Below, in pieces: positions 51,854-60,275 of a stretch of 64,000 nt of DNA (position 1 is its first letter; the number at the start of each line of letters is the position of its first letter). Below the pieces are notes generated by a model that did not search any database, was not told the origin of the DNA, and saw nothing but the letters and a program-made list of their open reading frames with translations. Position numbers and translations under genes: made by a program. Origin of the DNA: G963708235 sp963708235 (GTDB taxonomy: Bacteria; Actinomycetota; Acidimicrobiia; Spongiisociales; UBA5794); NCBI GenBank assembly GCA_963708235.1, contig OY970200.1:1054001-1118000 (forward strand). Reading direction: 5' to 3'.

Positions 51854-52765
51854 ATGGAGAACGCCAAACATATCTGGATGGACGGGGAAATGGTCGACTG
51901 GGACGACGCCAACGTCCACGTACTGACCCACGCCCTCCACTACGGAACGGGCGTCTTCGAAGGCATCCGAGCCTACGAGACCGCCGACGGTCCCGCCGTC
52001 TTCCGTCTCACCGAGCACATGGAACGGCTGCACCGTTCCGCCAAGGCCTACCAGATGGACCTCGAGTGGTCGGTCGAGGCGTTGTGCGACGCCGCCGTCG
52101 ATGTGTTGCGCCGCAACGAGCTCGAAGCGGGTTACATCCGCCCGTTGGTCTACCTCGAACTCGGCGCCATCGGTCTCAACCCGGCAAATGCCAGGGTCCG
52201 CACCGCCATCGCCTCGTGGCGGTGGGGTGCCTACCTCGGCGAGGACGGGATCCGCAACGGTATCCGGGTCCGCATCTCGTCGTGGCGCCGTTTCCGCAGC
52301 GACGTCTTCCCCAACGCCAAGGCCACCGGCACCTACATCAACAGCATCCTCGCCAAGACCGAGGCCATCCAGACCGGATACGACGAAGCCATCATGCTCA
52401 ACACCGATGGCGCCATCTCCGAGGGCAGCGGCGAGAACCTCTTCCTCGTGGCGGACGGCATCGTCTACACCCCTCCGGTGTCGACCGGGTGCCTCGACGG
52501 GATCACCCGTAGCAGCGTCATCACCCTGCTGCGCGAGGAGGGCTTCGAGGTGCAGGAGAAGAACCTGCTCCGCTCCGACCTCTACTACTGCGACGAGCTG
52601 TTCCTCACCGGCACCGCAGCCGAGGTCACCCCGATCCGCGAGGTCGACAACCGGGCGGTCGGGAGCGGGACCCCGGGACCGGTCACCCAACGTGCCCAGG
52701 CGCTGTATGCCGAGGCGGTCCACGGAAAACTGGACCGGCATCAGGAATGGCTCACCCTGGTCTGA
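51854..52765 (+). CDS. ilvE: branched-chain amino acid aminotransferase
   Basis: 303 aa class IV (fold type IV) PLP enzyme. It transfers amino groups between glutamate and the keto acids of Leu, Ile and Val. Family markers: ALHYGTGVFEGIRAYET near residue 31, the PLP lysine in NAKATGTYINSILAK near 156, and SEGSGENLFLVADG near 192. ATG 51854 is chosen; AACTAT lies 5 nt upstream. It diverges from the MauE-like operon. Confidence 0.94.
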   Translation: MENAKHIWMDGEMVDWDDANVHVLTHALHYGTGVFEGIRAYETADGPAVFRLTEHMERLHRSAKAYQMDLEWSVEALCDAAVDVLRRNELEAGYIRPLVYLELGAIGLNPANARVRTAIASWRWGAYLGEDGIRNGIRVRISSWRRFRSDVFPNAKATGTYINSILAKTEAIQTGYDEAIMLNTDGAISEGSGENLFLVADGIVYTPPVSTGCLDGITRSSVITLLREEGFEVQEKNLLRSDLYYCDELFLTGTAAEVTPIREVDNRAVGSGTPGPVTQRAQALYAEAVHGKLDRHQEWLTLV

Positions 52766-52829
52766 CGGGTACCATGCCCGCCACGACCGGTCACGTCATC
52801 GCTTGTCACCTACGAGGAAACGGCACTGC

Positions 52830-53351
52830 ATGGGACAGCAACCCAATATCGAGCTGGTGACGGCCGATCTGCCCCGCCCGGTGCCGGTGCGTGGCCCGGA
52901 GCGACGCTGGCGCCCACAGCGCCCCGGCGATATCGGGACACCGGGCGACATGCCGTGGGGAGGCGCCTTCGGGACCACCGGCCCCGACGCCGGCTTCGCC
53001 ATGGTGCTGATCCGCCGGCGGCACCTCGATCTCGCCGAGGGCGAACACCGACACAATGTCGAGGCCGGGATCGCCGCCCTCGCCGCCGCCCGCGCCTCGC
53101 ATTTCGGGCGGGCGCCGATGGAGGCCGATGTCGATGTGGCCGTTGCCCTTCTCGGCTACCACGCCGAGGGGATGCCTGCCGAGGTCATCGCCGATCTGGC
53201 CCGGCGTCGCATCGACTGGTTCGCCAATATCGGGCACGACGCCCGACGATCGTCGGCGTTGGTCGCCTCGGTCCCCGAAGACGTCCTCTTCGCCACTCCG
53301 GACGAGGTGCGTCGCCGCATGGCGGCCGGCGAGCAGCTCATCACCCGGTGA
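52830..53351 (+). CDS. unknown protein
   Basis: 173 aa, soluble. Start at 52830 has SD-like GAGGAAA upstream. The first half has GTPGDMPWGGAFGTTGPDAGFAMVLIRRR; the second half is helical with ADVDVAVALLGYHAEGMPAEVIADLARRRIDWFANIGHDARRSS. I do not recognise a family. It sits between ilvE and the FAH-gltX pair on the same strand; a TACCAT hexamer at 52769 may be its promoter. Confidence 0.65.
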   Translation: MGQQPNIELVTADLPRPVPVRGPERRWRPQRPGDIGTPGDMPWGGAFGTTGPDAGFAMVLIRRRHLDLAEGEHRHNVEAGIAALAAARASHFGRAPMEADVDVAVALLGYHAEGMPAEVIADLARRRIDWFANIGHDARRSSALVASVPEDVLFATPDEVRRRMAAGEQLITR

Positions 53352-53426
53352 CGGCGTCCGGCGCCGGACCGGCACGCATGTCGCCATGCACCACAATCCA
53401 TCGATCTTGATCAGAACGGAGTCGGT

Positions 53427-54191
53427 ATGAAGATCGTCCGCGTCGCCTCGGAGGTCGACGACATCACCTACGGAGCCGTCGAGACCGAGGGGATCCGTCT
53501 CCATCGGGGGTCGCCATTCGTGGCCTGGGAACCGACCGAGACCGTGGTGCCGTGGAACCAGGCGCGGCTGCTGGCGCCCGTGATCCCCACCAAGATCGTC
53601 GCCGTCGGCCGCAACTACGTCGATCACGCCTCCGAGTTGGGTAACGAGGTTCCCGAGGAGCCGTTGATCTTTCTCAAGCCGCCGACCACGGTGATCGGCC
53701 CTCTCCAGACCATCCGGCTTCCCGCCGTCTCCGAGAACGTCCACCACGAGGCCGAACTGGCGGTGGTGATGGGCCGGGTCACCCGCAATGTCGCCATCGA
53801 GGACGTGGGGCGCCACATCATGGGCTACACCGCCGCCAACGACGTCACCGCCCGCGATCTGCAGCGCCGTGACGGCCAGTGGTCCCGAGCCAAGGGCTTC
53901 GACACGTTCTGCCCGCTCGGCCCCGCCATCGACACCGAACTGGATCCCCAGGAGGGGTTGTCGGTGATCTGCCGGGTCAACGGGGAGATCCGTCAGAGCG
54001 GCTCGACCAGCGACATGGTCTTCGGGATCGGCGAGTTGGTCTCCTACATCTCCCACATCATGACCCTGCTCCCCGGCGACGTCATCCTCACCGGCACCCC
54101 GGACGGCGTGGGACCCATCGTCGACGGGGACGAGGTCGAGGTGCAGATCGAAGGCATCGGGTCGCTGACCAACCCGGTGGCGGCGGCATGA
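53427..54191 (+). CDS. fumarylacetoacetate hydrolase-family protein
   Basis: 254 aa. FAH/HpcE-like fold: IVAVGRNYVDHASELG, PLIFLKPPTTVIGP, metal ligands in HHEAELAVVMGRV, GYTAANDVTARDLQ, GFDTFCPLGPAI and ILTGTPDGVGP. Members cleave C-C bonds of 2-oxo acids or decarboxylate oxaloacetate with Mg2+. This gene next to gltX is also known from mycobacteria, where its function is unclear. ATGA overlap with gltX. Confidence 0.9.
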   Translation: MKIVRVASEVDDITYGAVETEGIRLHRGSPFVAWEPTETVVPWNQARLLAPVIPTKIVAVGRNYVDHASELGNEVPEEPLIFLKPPTTVIGPLQTIRLPAVSENVHHEAELAVVMGRVTRNVAIEDVGRHIMGYTAANDVTARDLQRRDGQWSRAKGFDTFCPLGPAIDTELDPQEGLSVICRVNGEIRQSGSTSDMVFGIGELVSYISHIMTLLPGDVILTGTPDGVGPIVDGDEVEVQIEGIGSLTNPVAAA

Positions 54192-55642
54192 CGGTACGAG
54201 CACGGTTCGCCCCGTCGCCCACCGGTTTCCTCCACGTCGGGGGTGGCCGCACCGCCCTGTACAACTGGCTGTTCGTCCGGTCGCTCGGGGGCACCTTGAT
54301 CCTGAGGAGCGACGACACCGATGTCGCCCGCTCCACCGACGAGTACGCCGCCGACATCATCGAGAGCATGCGCTGGTTGGGTCTCGACTGGGACGAAGGG
54401 ATCGAGGTCGGCGGACCCCATGCCCCTTACGCACAGAGTCTCCGCCTCGACCGGTACACCGAGGTGGCGCAGCAACTTCTCGCCGGCGGGCGGGCCTACC
54501 CCTGCTTCGCCACCACCGAACAACTCGAGGAGTTCCGCCGCGAGGCGCAGGCCGCCGGCCGATCACCTGCCTACGACGGGCGGTTCCGCGTCTCCGACGA
54601 CGAGGCCGCTGCCCGGGTCGCCGCCGGGGAGCGGGCGCCGATCAGGTTCGCCGTTCCCCGACCCGGCGAGACCCGCTTCGAGGATGCGGTACGTGGCGAG
54701 ATCGTGTTCGACCACGCCCAGGTCGACGATTTCGTCATCCTCCGCTCGGACGGGTCGCCCACCTACCACCTGGCGAGCACCGTCGATGATGTCGACTTCG
54801 CCATCACCCATGTCATCCGCGGTGAGGACATCCTGTCGTCGACCCCCAAACATGTGCTGTTGGCCGAGGCGATGGGGGCGACCCCCGCCACCTACGCCCA
54901 TCTGTCGTTGCTGATGGGACCCGACGGATCGAAGCTGTCCAAACGGCACGGTCACACCGCCCTCGCCGCCTACCGCAACGACGGCTACCTGCCGCAGGCC
55001 CTCGCCAACTATCTCGCCATCCTGGGCTGGTCGCCCGGCGAGGACGAGGAACTGGTCCCGCTCGACGAGATGGCCAGGCGTTTCGATCTCGGCGCCGTGT
55101 CCCGCAACCCGGCGGTGTTCGATGTCGCCAAGCTGGAATGGATGAACGGTGTCTACATCCGGGCCCTGTCGCCGGAGGACTTCGCCGCAGCGGCGATGCC
55201 CTACCTCGAGAGCGAAGTGGGGCGCACGCTGAACGCTGCCGAGATGGTGACCTTCGAGACCATCGCCCCGCTGGTCCAGGAGCGGGCCAAGGTGCTGACC
55301 GAGATCGGGCCCCAACTCCGGTTCCTGTTCGGAGAAATCGTCTACGACGAGACCTCGTGGAGCAAAGTGATGGCCGGCGACGAGGCCACCCTCGCCGTCT
55401 CCGAGGCCCGGCGCCGCCTCGCCGATGTCGATCCGTGGACCACCGAGGGCATCGAAGCCGCACTCCGGGTCATGCTCGACGAACACGGTCTCTCCGCCCG
55501 CAAGGGACTCCAGCCGCTCCGGGTCGCCGTCACCGGTTCCTCGGTGAGCCCACCGCTGTTCGAGTCGATGGATGCCTTGGGCAAAGACCGCACCCTGCAG
55601 CGGCTGAGCGCCGCCGTCGACCGGCTCGCCACACCCGACTGA
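54188..55642 (+). CDS. gltX: glutamyl-tRNA synthetase
   Basis: 484 aa class I synthetase. HIGH-type motif FAPSPTGFLHVGGGRTAL at residues 7-24 and KMSKS-type GSKLSKRHGHTAL near 247. It charges tRNA-Glu; with GatCAB in the window and no glnS seen, it probably also mischarges tRNA-Gln (non-discriminating), which is inference. A C-terminal anticodon-binding helical domain starts near residue 320. ATG overlaps the FAH stop. Confidence 0.96.
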   Translation: MTVRARFAPSPTGFLHVGGGRTALYNWLFVRSLGGTLILRSDDTDVARSTDEYAADIIESMRWLGLDWDEGIEVGGPHAPYAQSLRLDRYTEVAQQLLAGGRAYPCFATTEQLEEFRREAQAAGRSPAYDGRFRVSDDEAAARVAAGERAPIRFAVPRPGETRFEDAVRGEIVFDHAQVDDFVILRSDGSPTYHLASTVDDVDFAITHVIRGEDILSSTPKHVLLAEAMGATPATYAHLSLLMGPDGSKLSKRHGHTALAAYRNDGYLPQALANYLAILGWSPGEDEELVPLDEMARRFDLGAVSRNPAVFDVAKLEWMNGVYIRALSPEDFAAAAMPYLESEVGRTLNAAEMVTFETIAPLVQERAKVLTEIGPQLRFLFGEIVYDETSWSKVMAGDEATLAVSEARRRLADVDPWTTEGIEAALRVMLDEHGLSARKGLQPLRVAVTGSSVSPPLFESMDALGKDRTLQRLSAAVDRLATPD

Positions 55643-55683
55643 TCGTCCTGCCCTGAGCCGAGGTGGTGCGCTACCATATATGC

Positions 55684-55932
55684 ATGCGCCGTACCACTGT
55701 GCTGCTTCCGGACGATCTCAAGTTCCAGCTCGCTCGAGCCGCCGAGCGTCGGGGGCAACCCGAGTCCGAACTTATCCGCGAAGCGATCACCAGTCTCCTG
55801 GCCACCGAGCCGGCACGTCCCCGGCCGACCGTCGGATTCGTCGAGGACGGTTCACTGGCGACGAGTGCCTCGATCGACGAGGCCGTCGGTGAGGCGATCG
55901 GTCGGCGTGAGGGCGGCATAGCTCCCGCATGA
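55684..55932 (+). CDS. ribbon-helix-helix antitoxin, second vapBC locus
   Basis: 82 aa. RRTTVLLPDDLKFQLARAAERRGQPESELIREAI is an RHH/CopG domain; the C-terminal half (VGFVEDGSLATSASIDEAVGE) should bind the toxin. A TACCAT hexamer (55672-55677) lies 6 nt before ATG 55684, within an AT-rich ATATATGCATGC run that is itself partly palindromic (ATGCAT) and may be the operator. Overlaps the toxin gene by ATGA. Confidence 0.85.
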   Translation: MRRTTVLLPDDLKFQLARAAERRGQPESELIREAITSLLATEPARPRPTVGFVEDGSLATSASIDEAVGEAIGRREGGIAPA

Positions 55933-56363
55933 GTACCGCTGTGGTGTGTGACACCGGTGGGCTGCTCGCCGGGTTCGATCGTAGGCATCCCCAGCACGAC
56001 GCCGTAGCCCGAATTCTCCGGGACGATCCTGGTCCGTTCCTCCTGTCCCCGTTGGTCATGACCGAGATCGACTATCTCCTCGGCGATCGGTTCGGCGCCG
56101 CCGCAGTTCGGCAGTTCTACACCGACGTGCTCGCCGGGGCATACGAGGTGGCCGAACTCCCCGGTGCCGACCTGCGGGTGGTTGTCGAGGTCGCCGACCA
56201 GTATCTCGATATGGGGCTTGGTCTGGCCGGCGCCTCGAACGTGGTGGTGGCCGCACGGTACGGCACCGTCCGTCTCCTCACTCTCGACGAGACCCACATG
56301 CGTGCGGTGCGTCCACTCAGCCAAGGGACCGCCTTTGTGTTGCTTCCCGCCGATCAGGCCTGA
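55929..56363 (+). CDS. PIN-domain toxin, VapC family, with one acidic residue replaced
   Basis: 144 aa. First Asp in VVCDTGGLLAGFDRRHPQH (Asp8), the Glu in VMTEIDYLL, and a late Asp in LTLDETHMRAV are present. Where most VapC proteins have Asp (GLxDAS), this one has GLAGAS with Gly101 (codon 56229-56231). The metal site may be weakened or completed by another acid such as Asp94 two turns earlier. Otherwise normal in length and context. Confidence 0.85.
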   Translation: MSTAVVCDTGGLLAGFDRRHPQHDAVARILRDDPGPFLLSPLVMTEIDYLLGDRFGAAAVRQFYTDVLAGAYEVAELPGADLRVVVEVADQYLDMGLGLAGASNVVVAARYGTVRLLTLDETHMRAVRPLSQGTAFVLLPADQA

Positions 56364-56395
56364 CAGCCAACGGCACGGGTCACGACGCGGTGGGT

Positions 56396-58114
56396 TCAGC
56401 AGCCTTCGGGGAGCCGGAGGTGACGGTCGACGGCGACATCGCGCATCTCGATTGCATCCTGCCGCGGCGGGGTGACGACCAGGTCGACCCGGTCGGTGTC
56501 GCCCAACCCGAAATGGGCGGTCGGTTCGACCCCTGAGGTGTAGCCGAAGGAGACCACGATCTCGCGTGCTCCGAGCAGCCGGGCGGGGTCGCCGAGCCCG
56601 CCCGGCTCGTACACATCGACCCTGGTGCCGACGCCGCCGCCCAGTTCGGTCCCGACCGAGACCTCGAGCCAGTGTCCGGAGGCGCTGGTGTTGCGCAGCA
56701 TCAGCGAGGGGAGCGACGGGTACCACTCGACGAGCAGGACGTCGCGGCGACCGTCGCGGTCGATATCGGCGGTGGGTCCGGTCACCCAGTACTGCAGCTC
56801 ACCGAGACCCTCGGGTGCGGCGAAGCGGGGGATGCCGTCCTCGACACCGAGATGGCGGAACACGGCGGGGCCGGAGCCGTCGCCCGCCGACGCCGTGGTG
56901 AGCAGATCGGGCCAGCCGTCGTTGTCGAGATCGACCAGATCGACGTGCGGAGCCTTGGTGGGCAGCCCGATCAGCCCGGCGGCCTCGGTCACATCCTCGA
57001 ACTCGATCTCGGCGCCCGGTTGTGCGGTCCGGTTGAGATAGAGCCGCACCGGTACCTCGGCGTTCTGGCGGTTGTGGGTGCTGTTGAAGTGGTGCCCGAC
57101 CACCAGGTCGAGGCGACCGTCGCGGTCGACATCGGCGATGACCGCCCCGGCGACATCGTCCTCGTTCCCGTAGGTCTGCCACGGTGGGATCGCATCGGGA
57201 ACCTCGGCGAACCCGTCGCCGGTGCCGGCGAACAGGCGGTTGGAGCCGCCGATGAACAGGTCGGTGTGCCCGTCGCCGTTGAGATCGCCGGTGGCCACAC
57301 CGAGCCCGGCGACATCGTCGGGAAAGCCGACGGCTCCCGTGGCGTCCTCGAAACGGAGATCGCCGAGGTTGCGGTAGAGGCGGCTACGGCCGCCGCGGTA
57401 GTGGTCCTCGACGATCACCAGGTCGAGGAGGCCGTCGCCGTCGAAATCGAGCACCCCGATGCTGCGCCCGCCGATGGCCGGGTCGATCCCGGAGTCGACC
57501 GGGCTGAACCCCCCGTCGCCGTCGTTTCGGAGCACCTCGGTGACGGCGCCACCGGGATCGCGGTCGGTGACATTGCGGGAGAGCACCAGGTCGGCAAGCC
57601 CGTTCCCGTCGAGGTCGGCGAACACCGCGCCGCTGGTCCGCCCGAACATCTCGGGGAAGTCGTCGACCACGGTGAACCCGCCATCGCCGCCGCGGAGCAG
57701 GCGGTCGGGTGCCGGCCCGTCGGCTCCCCGGTCGCGGTAGATGTCGCCACGGGCGGTGGCGAAGGTCCCCACCAGAAGGTCGACATGACCGTCGCTGTCG
57801 ATGTCACCCCATGCGGCGGCGTGGCCCTGCATCCCCGCCAACGGTGTGTCGAGCCCGTATGCGGTGGTGACATCTTCGAAGGTGATCCCGGGTTCTCCGT
57901 CGGCGGGAGGCGCCGCCCAGCAGGTCAGCGGATCCCCGTCGCCCGCTGGAGGAGCGGGTTCCTCCCCGGGGGGATCCGACGATGCCGGGGAGGCGGGCGT
58001 GGTTCCGGCGGCCCCGCCTGATCCGTCCGGTGAGGCGTCCGGCGAGGTGTCGTCCCCGGCGCAGCTCGCCGCCAGCAGCGCCACCACCACAACGGCGAGG
58101 ACGCCGCGGGTCAC
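56396..58114 (-). CDS. lipoprotein with FG-GAP/VCBS repeats and ASPIC/UnbV-like C-terminus
   Basis: 572 aa from GTG 58114. Signal peptide with lipobox LAASCAG, a Pro/Ser/Asp linker, then at least six calcium-binding FG-GAP/VCBS blades (DIDSDGHVDLLVG, DLDGNGLADLVLS, DFDGDGLLDLVIV, DLNGDGHTDLFIG, DVDRDGRLDLVVG, DLDNDGWPDLLTT). It ends with an ASPIC/UnbV-like domain (GHWLEVSVGTELGGGVGTRVDV). It should form an outward-facing beta-propeller. Overlaps the upstream lipoprotein gene (GTGA). Ligand unknown. Confidence 0.85.
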   Translation of the reverse strand: MTRGVLAVVVVALLAASCAGDDTSPDASPDGSGGAAGTTPASPASSDPPGEEPAPPAGDGDPLTCWAAPPADGEPGITFEDVTTAYGLDTPLAGMQGHAAAWGDIDSDGHVDLLVGTFATARGDIYRDRGADGPAPDRLLRGGDGGFTVVDDFPEMFGRTSGAVFADLDGNGLADLVLSRNVTDRDPGGAVTEVLRNDGDGGFSPVDSGIDPAIGGRSIGVLDFDGDGLLDLVIVEDHYRGGRSRLYRNLGDLRFEDATGAVGFPDDVAGLGVATGDLNGDGHTDLFIGGSNRLFAGTGDGFAEVPDAIPPWQTYGNEDDVAGAVIADVDRDGRLDLVVGHHFNSTHNRQNAEVPVRLYLNRTAQPGAEIEFEDVTEAAGLIGLPTKAPHVDLVDLDNDGWPDLLTTASAGDGSGPAVFRHLGVEDGIPRFAAPEGLGELQYWVTGPTADIDRDGRRDVLLVEWYPSLPSLMLRNTSASGHWLEVSVGTELGGGVGTRVDVYEPGGLGDPARLLGAREIVVSFGYTSGVEPTAHFGLGDTDRVDLVVTPPRQDAIEMRDVAVDRHLRLPEGC

Positions 58115-59550
58115 GGCAGGGTGACGACGACGAGGACGACCTCGCCGAACGTGTCCCGGCTGGCCGGGTCGCCGGCGTTGAGCCCGATGTAGAACGTCTT
58201 GCCGGCCGGGTCCACCGAGATGCTGTAGGTGCCCCCGGTGCGGAGACCGAGCTGCTCCTCGATCAACGGGTTGAGCTCGATGACCACTTCCTCGGCACCG
58301 GTTTCCGTATCGACGGCGATCAGCGGGGTTCCCTCCTCCCAGGCCCTGCCGTGGGCGTGGGGGATGTAGTAGAAGCGATCTCCCTCCGGTGCGAGCACCA
58401 TGGTCGAGACGTACCCGCGGGCGGTGCCGAGCGGTCGCACCGTGCCGTCGGTGTGGAGGGCGAAGAAGTCGTCGTTCTCGCGTGAGGCCCCATAGATGGT
58501 GCCGTCGGCGTCGGGTCGGGTGGTGGCGCGCAGCGACCCACCGGGGACGGTGACGTCGAGCACCTCGATCTCGTTGGTCGCCGGATCGAAGCGGGCGATC
58601 CCGTCGGAGCCCCAGGCGATGTGGGCCCTTCCCTGCTCGTCGACGGCGATGGTGCGGTAGCCGTCGTGGGCGTCGTCGAACGTCTCGAAGACAGTCTCGC
58701 CGGTGAAGGCGTCGACGGCGACGAAGGCGCCGGTCTTCTGTCCGAACGGGTCGGCCGGCTCGGCATAGATCAGCCCGCCCTCCGGCCAGGAGGCCATCGA
58801 GGCGGCTCCGTGCTCGGGGACGAGCACTCCCATCGAGGCGATGGTGCGCTGGTCGGGGTCGATGCGGATCAGCACGTCGCCGGTGTAGTTCTCGGTGTAC
58901 TCGAGTCGACGCCGGGTACCCCAATAGGTCGAGGTGTAGATCTCGCCACACGGTCCCGCCACCATCGGGGCGTGGATCTTCCCGAAGCCGTACTTGCCGG
59001 GGACATGGTCGATCAGCGACAGGGCATCACCGATCTGGGTGAGGAGACCGGTCTCCGGATCGAACTCGTACATGAAGGAGTTCCCGTCTGCCCCCTGGTG
59101 GTCGCCGATCGCCGACAGGAAGCGCCCATCGGGGAGGAGGATGCCCTGACCCCACTGCGACCATGGTCGGCCTTCGTAGTCGGGCCGCGGATAGACCACC
59201 GCCTGGACGCCCGGGGTGTCGCCGTCCAACTCCTGGAGGGTCTGGATGGCGGCGCTCTCCGTGTCGGTCCATGGGACCCCGTCGGGTGGGGCGGGGCACT
59301 CGGCGGAGAGCGCCGCATCCGAAACCGGGTCGGCGGCGGTCGAGGTGGTGTCGGTGCCGGCCGCCACCTCGTCCGTCCCCGCATCGACGCTTGTGGTGTC
59401 TGCTCCGGTCGCATCGGCGGCATCGGCGCTCGATTCGCCCGGCGACGAACACGCCGTGGCGAGCAGGGCAACCACCAGCAGCGTTCCGCCGAGACGCCAC
59501 CACCGGGTTGCGGGTCGCTGGATTGTGGGTATCCGGTTCATGGTTCGCAT
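58111..59550 (-). CDS. beta-propeller-like lipoprotein, unknown function
   Basis: 479 aa. Signal peptide and lipobox (LLATACSS), a long Thr/Asp/Ala linker, then repeating strands such as WGQGILLPDGRFLSAIGDHQG, YGFGKIHAPMVAG, GRAHIAWGSDGIARFDPATNE and GTIYGASRENDDFFALHTDG, like YVTN/quinoprotein-type propellers. No PQQ site is recognised. Coupled to the FG-GAP lipoprotein, so they may form one surface complex. A TACGCT hexamer lies 10 nt before the ATG. Confidence 0.75.
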   Translation of the reverse strand: MRTMNRIPTIQRPATRWWRLGGTLLVVALLATACSSPGESSADAADATGADTTSVDAGTDEVAAGTDTTSTAADPVSDAALSAECPAPPDGVPWTDTESAAIQTLQELDGDTPGVQAVVYPRPDYEGRPWSQWGQGILLPDGRFLSAIGDHQGADGNSFMYEFDPETGLLTQIGDALSLIDHVPGKYGFGKIHAPMVAGPCGEIYTSTYWGTRRRLEYTENYTGDVLIRIDPDQRTIASMGVLVPEHGAASMASWPEGGLIYAEPADPFGQKTGAFVAVDAFTGETVFETFDDAHDGYRTIAVDEQGRAHIAWGSDGIARFDPATNEIEVLDVTVPGGSLRATTRPDADGTIYGASRENDDFFALHTDGTVRPLGTARGYVSTMVLAPEGDRFYYIPHAHGRAWEEGTPLIAVDTETGAEEVVIELNPLIEEQLGLRTGGTYSISVDPAGKTFYIGLNAGDPASRDTFGEVVLVVVTLP

Positions 59551-59600
59551 CTGACGGTTCAGCGTACCCGTGGTCCCCGACTACACGTGGGCGACTCGCT

Positions 59601-59629
59601 TTGCCTTTCGCGCCGACCTTTCGTATCCT
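59601..59629 (+). promoter_or_regulatory. tRNA-Gln promoter
   Basis: TTGCCT (59601-59606), 17-bp spacer, TATCCT (59624-59629): a near-consensus -35/-10 pair ending 15 nt before the tRNA. Confidence 0.7.
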
Positions 59630-59644
59630 CTCCAGGCACCCTTC

Positions 59645-59717
59645 GGGGGTGGTGTAATCGGTAACACACCGGGTTCTGGTCCCGACATTGGGGGTTCGAG
59701 TCCTCCCCCCCGAGCCA
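59645..59717 (+). tRNA. tRNA-Gln (CTG)
   Basis: Cloverleaf by eye: acceptor TCGGGGG pairs with CCCCCGA (59707-59713), discriminator G and encoded CCA (59715-59717). D-loop has AATCGGTAA. Anticodon loop TTCTGGT gives CTG, which reads CAG. T-arm GGGGGTTCGAGTCCTCC is intact. Its product is probably charged through Glu-tRNA(Gln) amidation by GatCAB. Confidence 0.95.
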
Positions 59718-59738
59718 CGAGGGGTTCGCCGCACAGCG

Positions 59739-59756
59739 CCAGGGATCGCTCCCTGG
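59739..59756 (+). terminator. hairpin between the two tRNA genes
   Basis: CCAGGGA-TCGC-TCCCTGG, a 7-bp perfect stem with a 4-nt loop, lies 21 bp after tRNA-Gln. It has no T tail, so it may be a weak terminator or an RNA-processing signal. Confidence 0.4.
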
Positions 59757-59822
59757 TCGACGGTCGCCCCTGAGGCGCCCGAAGAGCGAAGCCCTCCAGG
59801 CGGCTACCATGCCGCCGATCCT

Positions 59823-59898
59823 GGCCCCGTCGTCTAGCGGCCCAGGACGCCGCCCTCTCAAGGCGGTAACGCCGGTTCAAATCCGGTCGGGGCTACCA
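59823..59898 (+). tRNA. tRNA-Glu (CTC)
   Basis: Acceptor GGCCCCG pairs with CGGGGCT (one G-U). Anticodon stem CCGCC/GGCGG encloses loop CTCTCAA with anticodon CTC, reading GAG. T-arm GCCGGTTCAAATCCGGT and an encoded CCA (59896-59898) are present. A TACCAT -10 lies at 59804-59809. Confidence 0.96.
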
Positions 59899-59900
59899 TC

Positions 59901-59929
59901 CAGAAACCCTTGCTTGTCAAGGGTTTCTG
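59901..59929 (+). terminator. hairpin terminator after tRNA-Glu
   Basis: CAGAAACCCTTG (59901-59912) and CAAGGGTTTCTG (59918-59929) form a perfect 12-bp stem with loop CTTGT, 2 bp after the tRNA CCA. No long T run follows, but the stem strength and position favour a terminator. Confidence 0.75.
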
Positions 59930-60036
59930 CGCGCTCGAAGCAGTTGCTCGAATCTTCCTCAGAAGACTTCGGGGCGCGCTGGGGAGCGGGAGTCTCGCTG
60001 GTCCGGCGACTGGTTTTCGTAGTACAGTATCGTCAT

Positions 60037-60275
60037 GTGGACATACTTCCTTCGGCTCGCCGCCACGGCATTGCTGACGACGACATCCTTCAGCCATCGA
60101 ACACTCGATGGTCGTGGAGGACCTGGGCGAAGACCCCGACCGCTGGTTGGTCGTCGGTCCGGATCGCGCTGCGAACCTCCTCGAGGTCGTTGTGCTCATC
60201 ACGGTCGAGGGTGACGAGATGATCATCCACGCCATGCCCCTGCGGGCCATCCACCGGAAGCTGCTCGACCCATGA
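60037..60275 (+). pseudogene. frameshifted RNase-toxin-like gene of a toxin/antitoxin pair
   Basis: GTG 60037 opens VDILPSARRHGIADDDILQ, then the frame is lost near 60092. Inserting one base before GCC 60093 restores AIEHSMVVEDLGEDPDRW and runs on through VVLITVEGDEMIIHAMPLRAIHRKLLDP to the TGA at 60275. The restored 79-aa protein has the look of BrnT/DUF4258-like toxins and its stop overlaps the antitoxin ATG. So it is a one-base-deletion pseudogene, or a sequencing error. TACAGT (60023-60028) lies 8 nt before the GTG. Confidence 0.75.
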
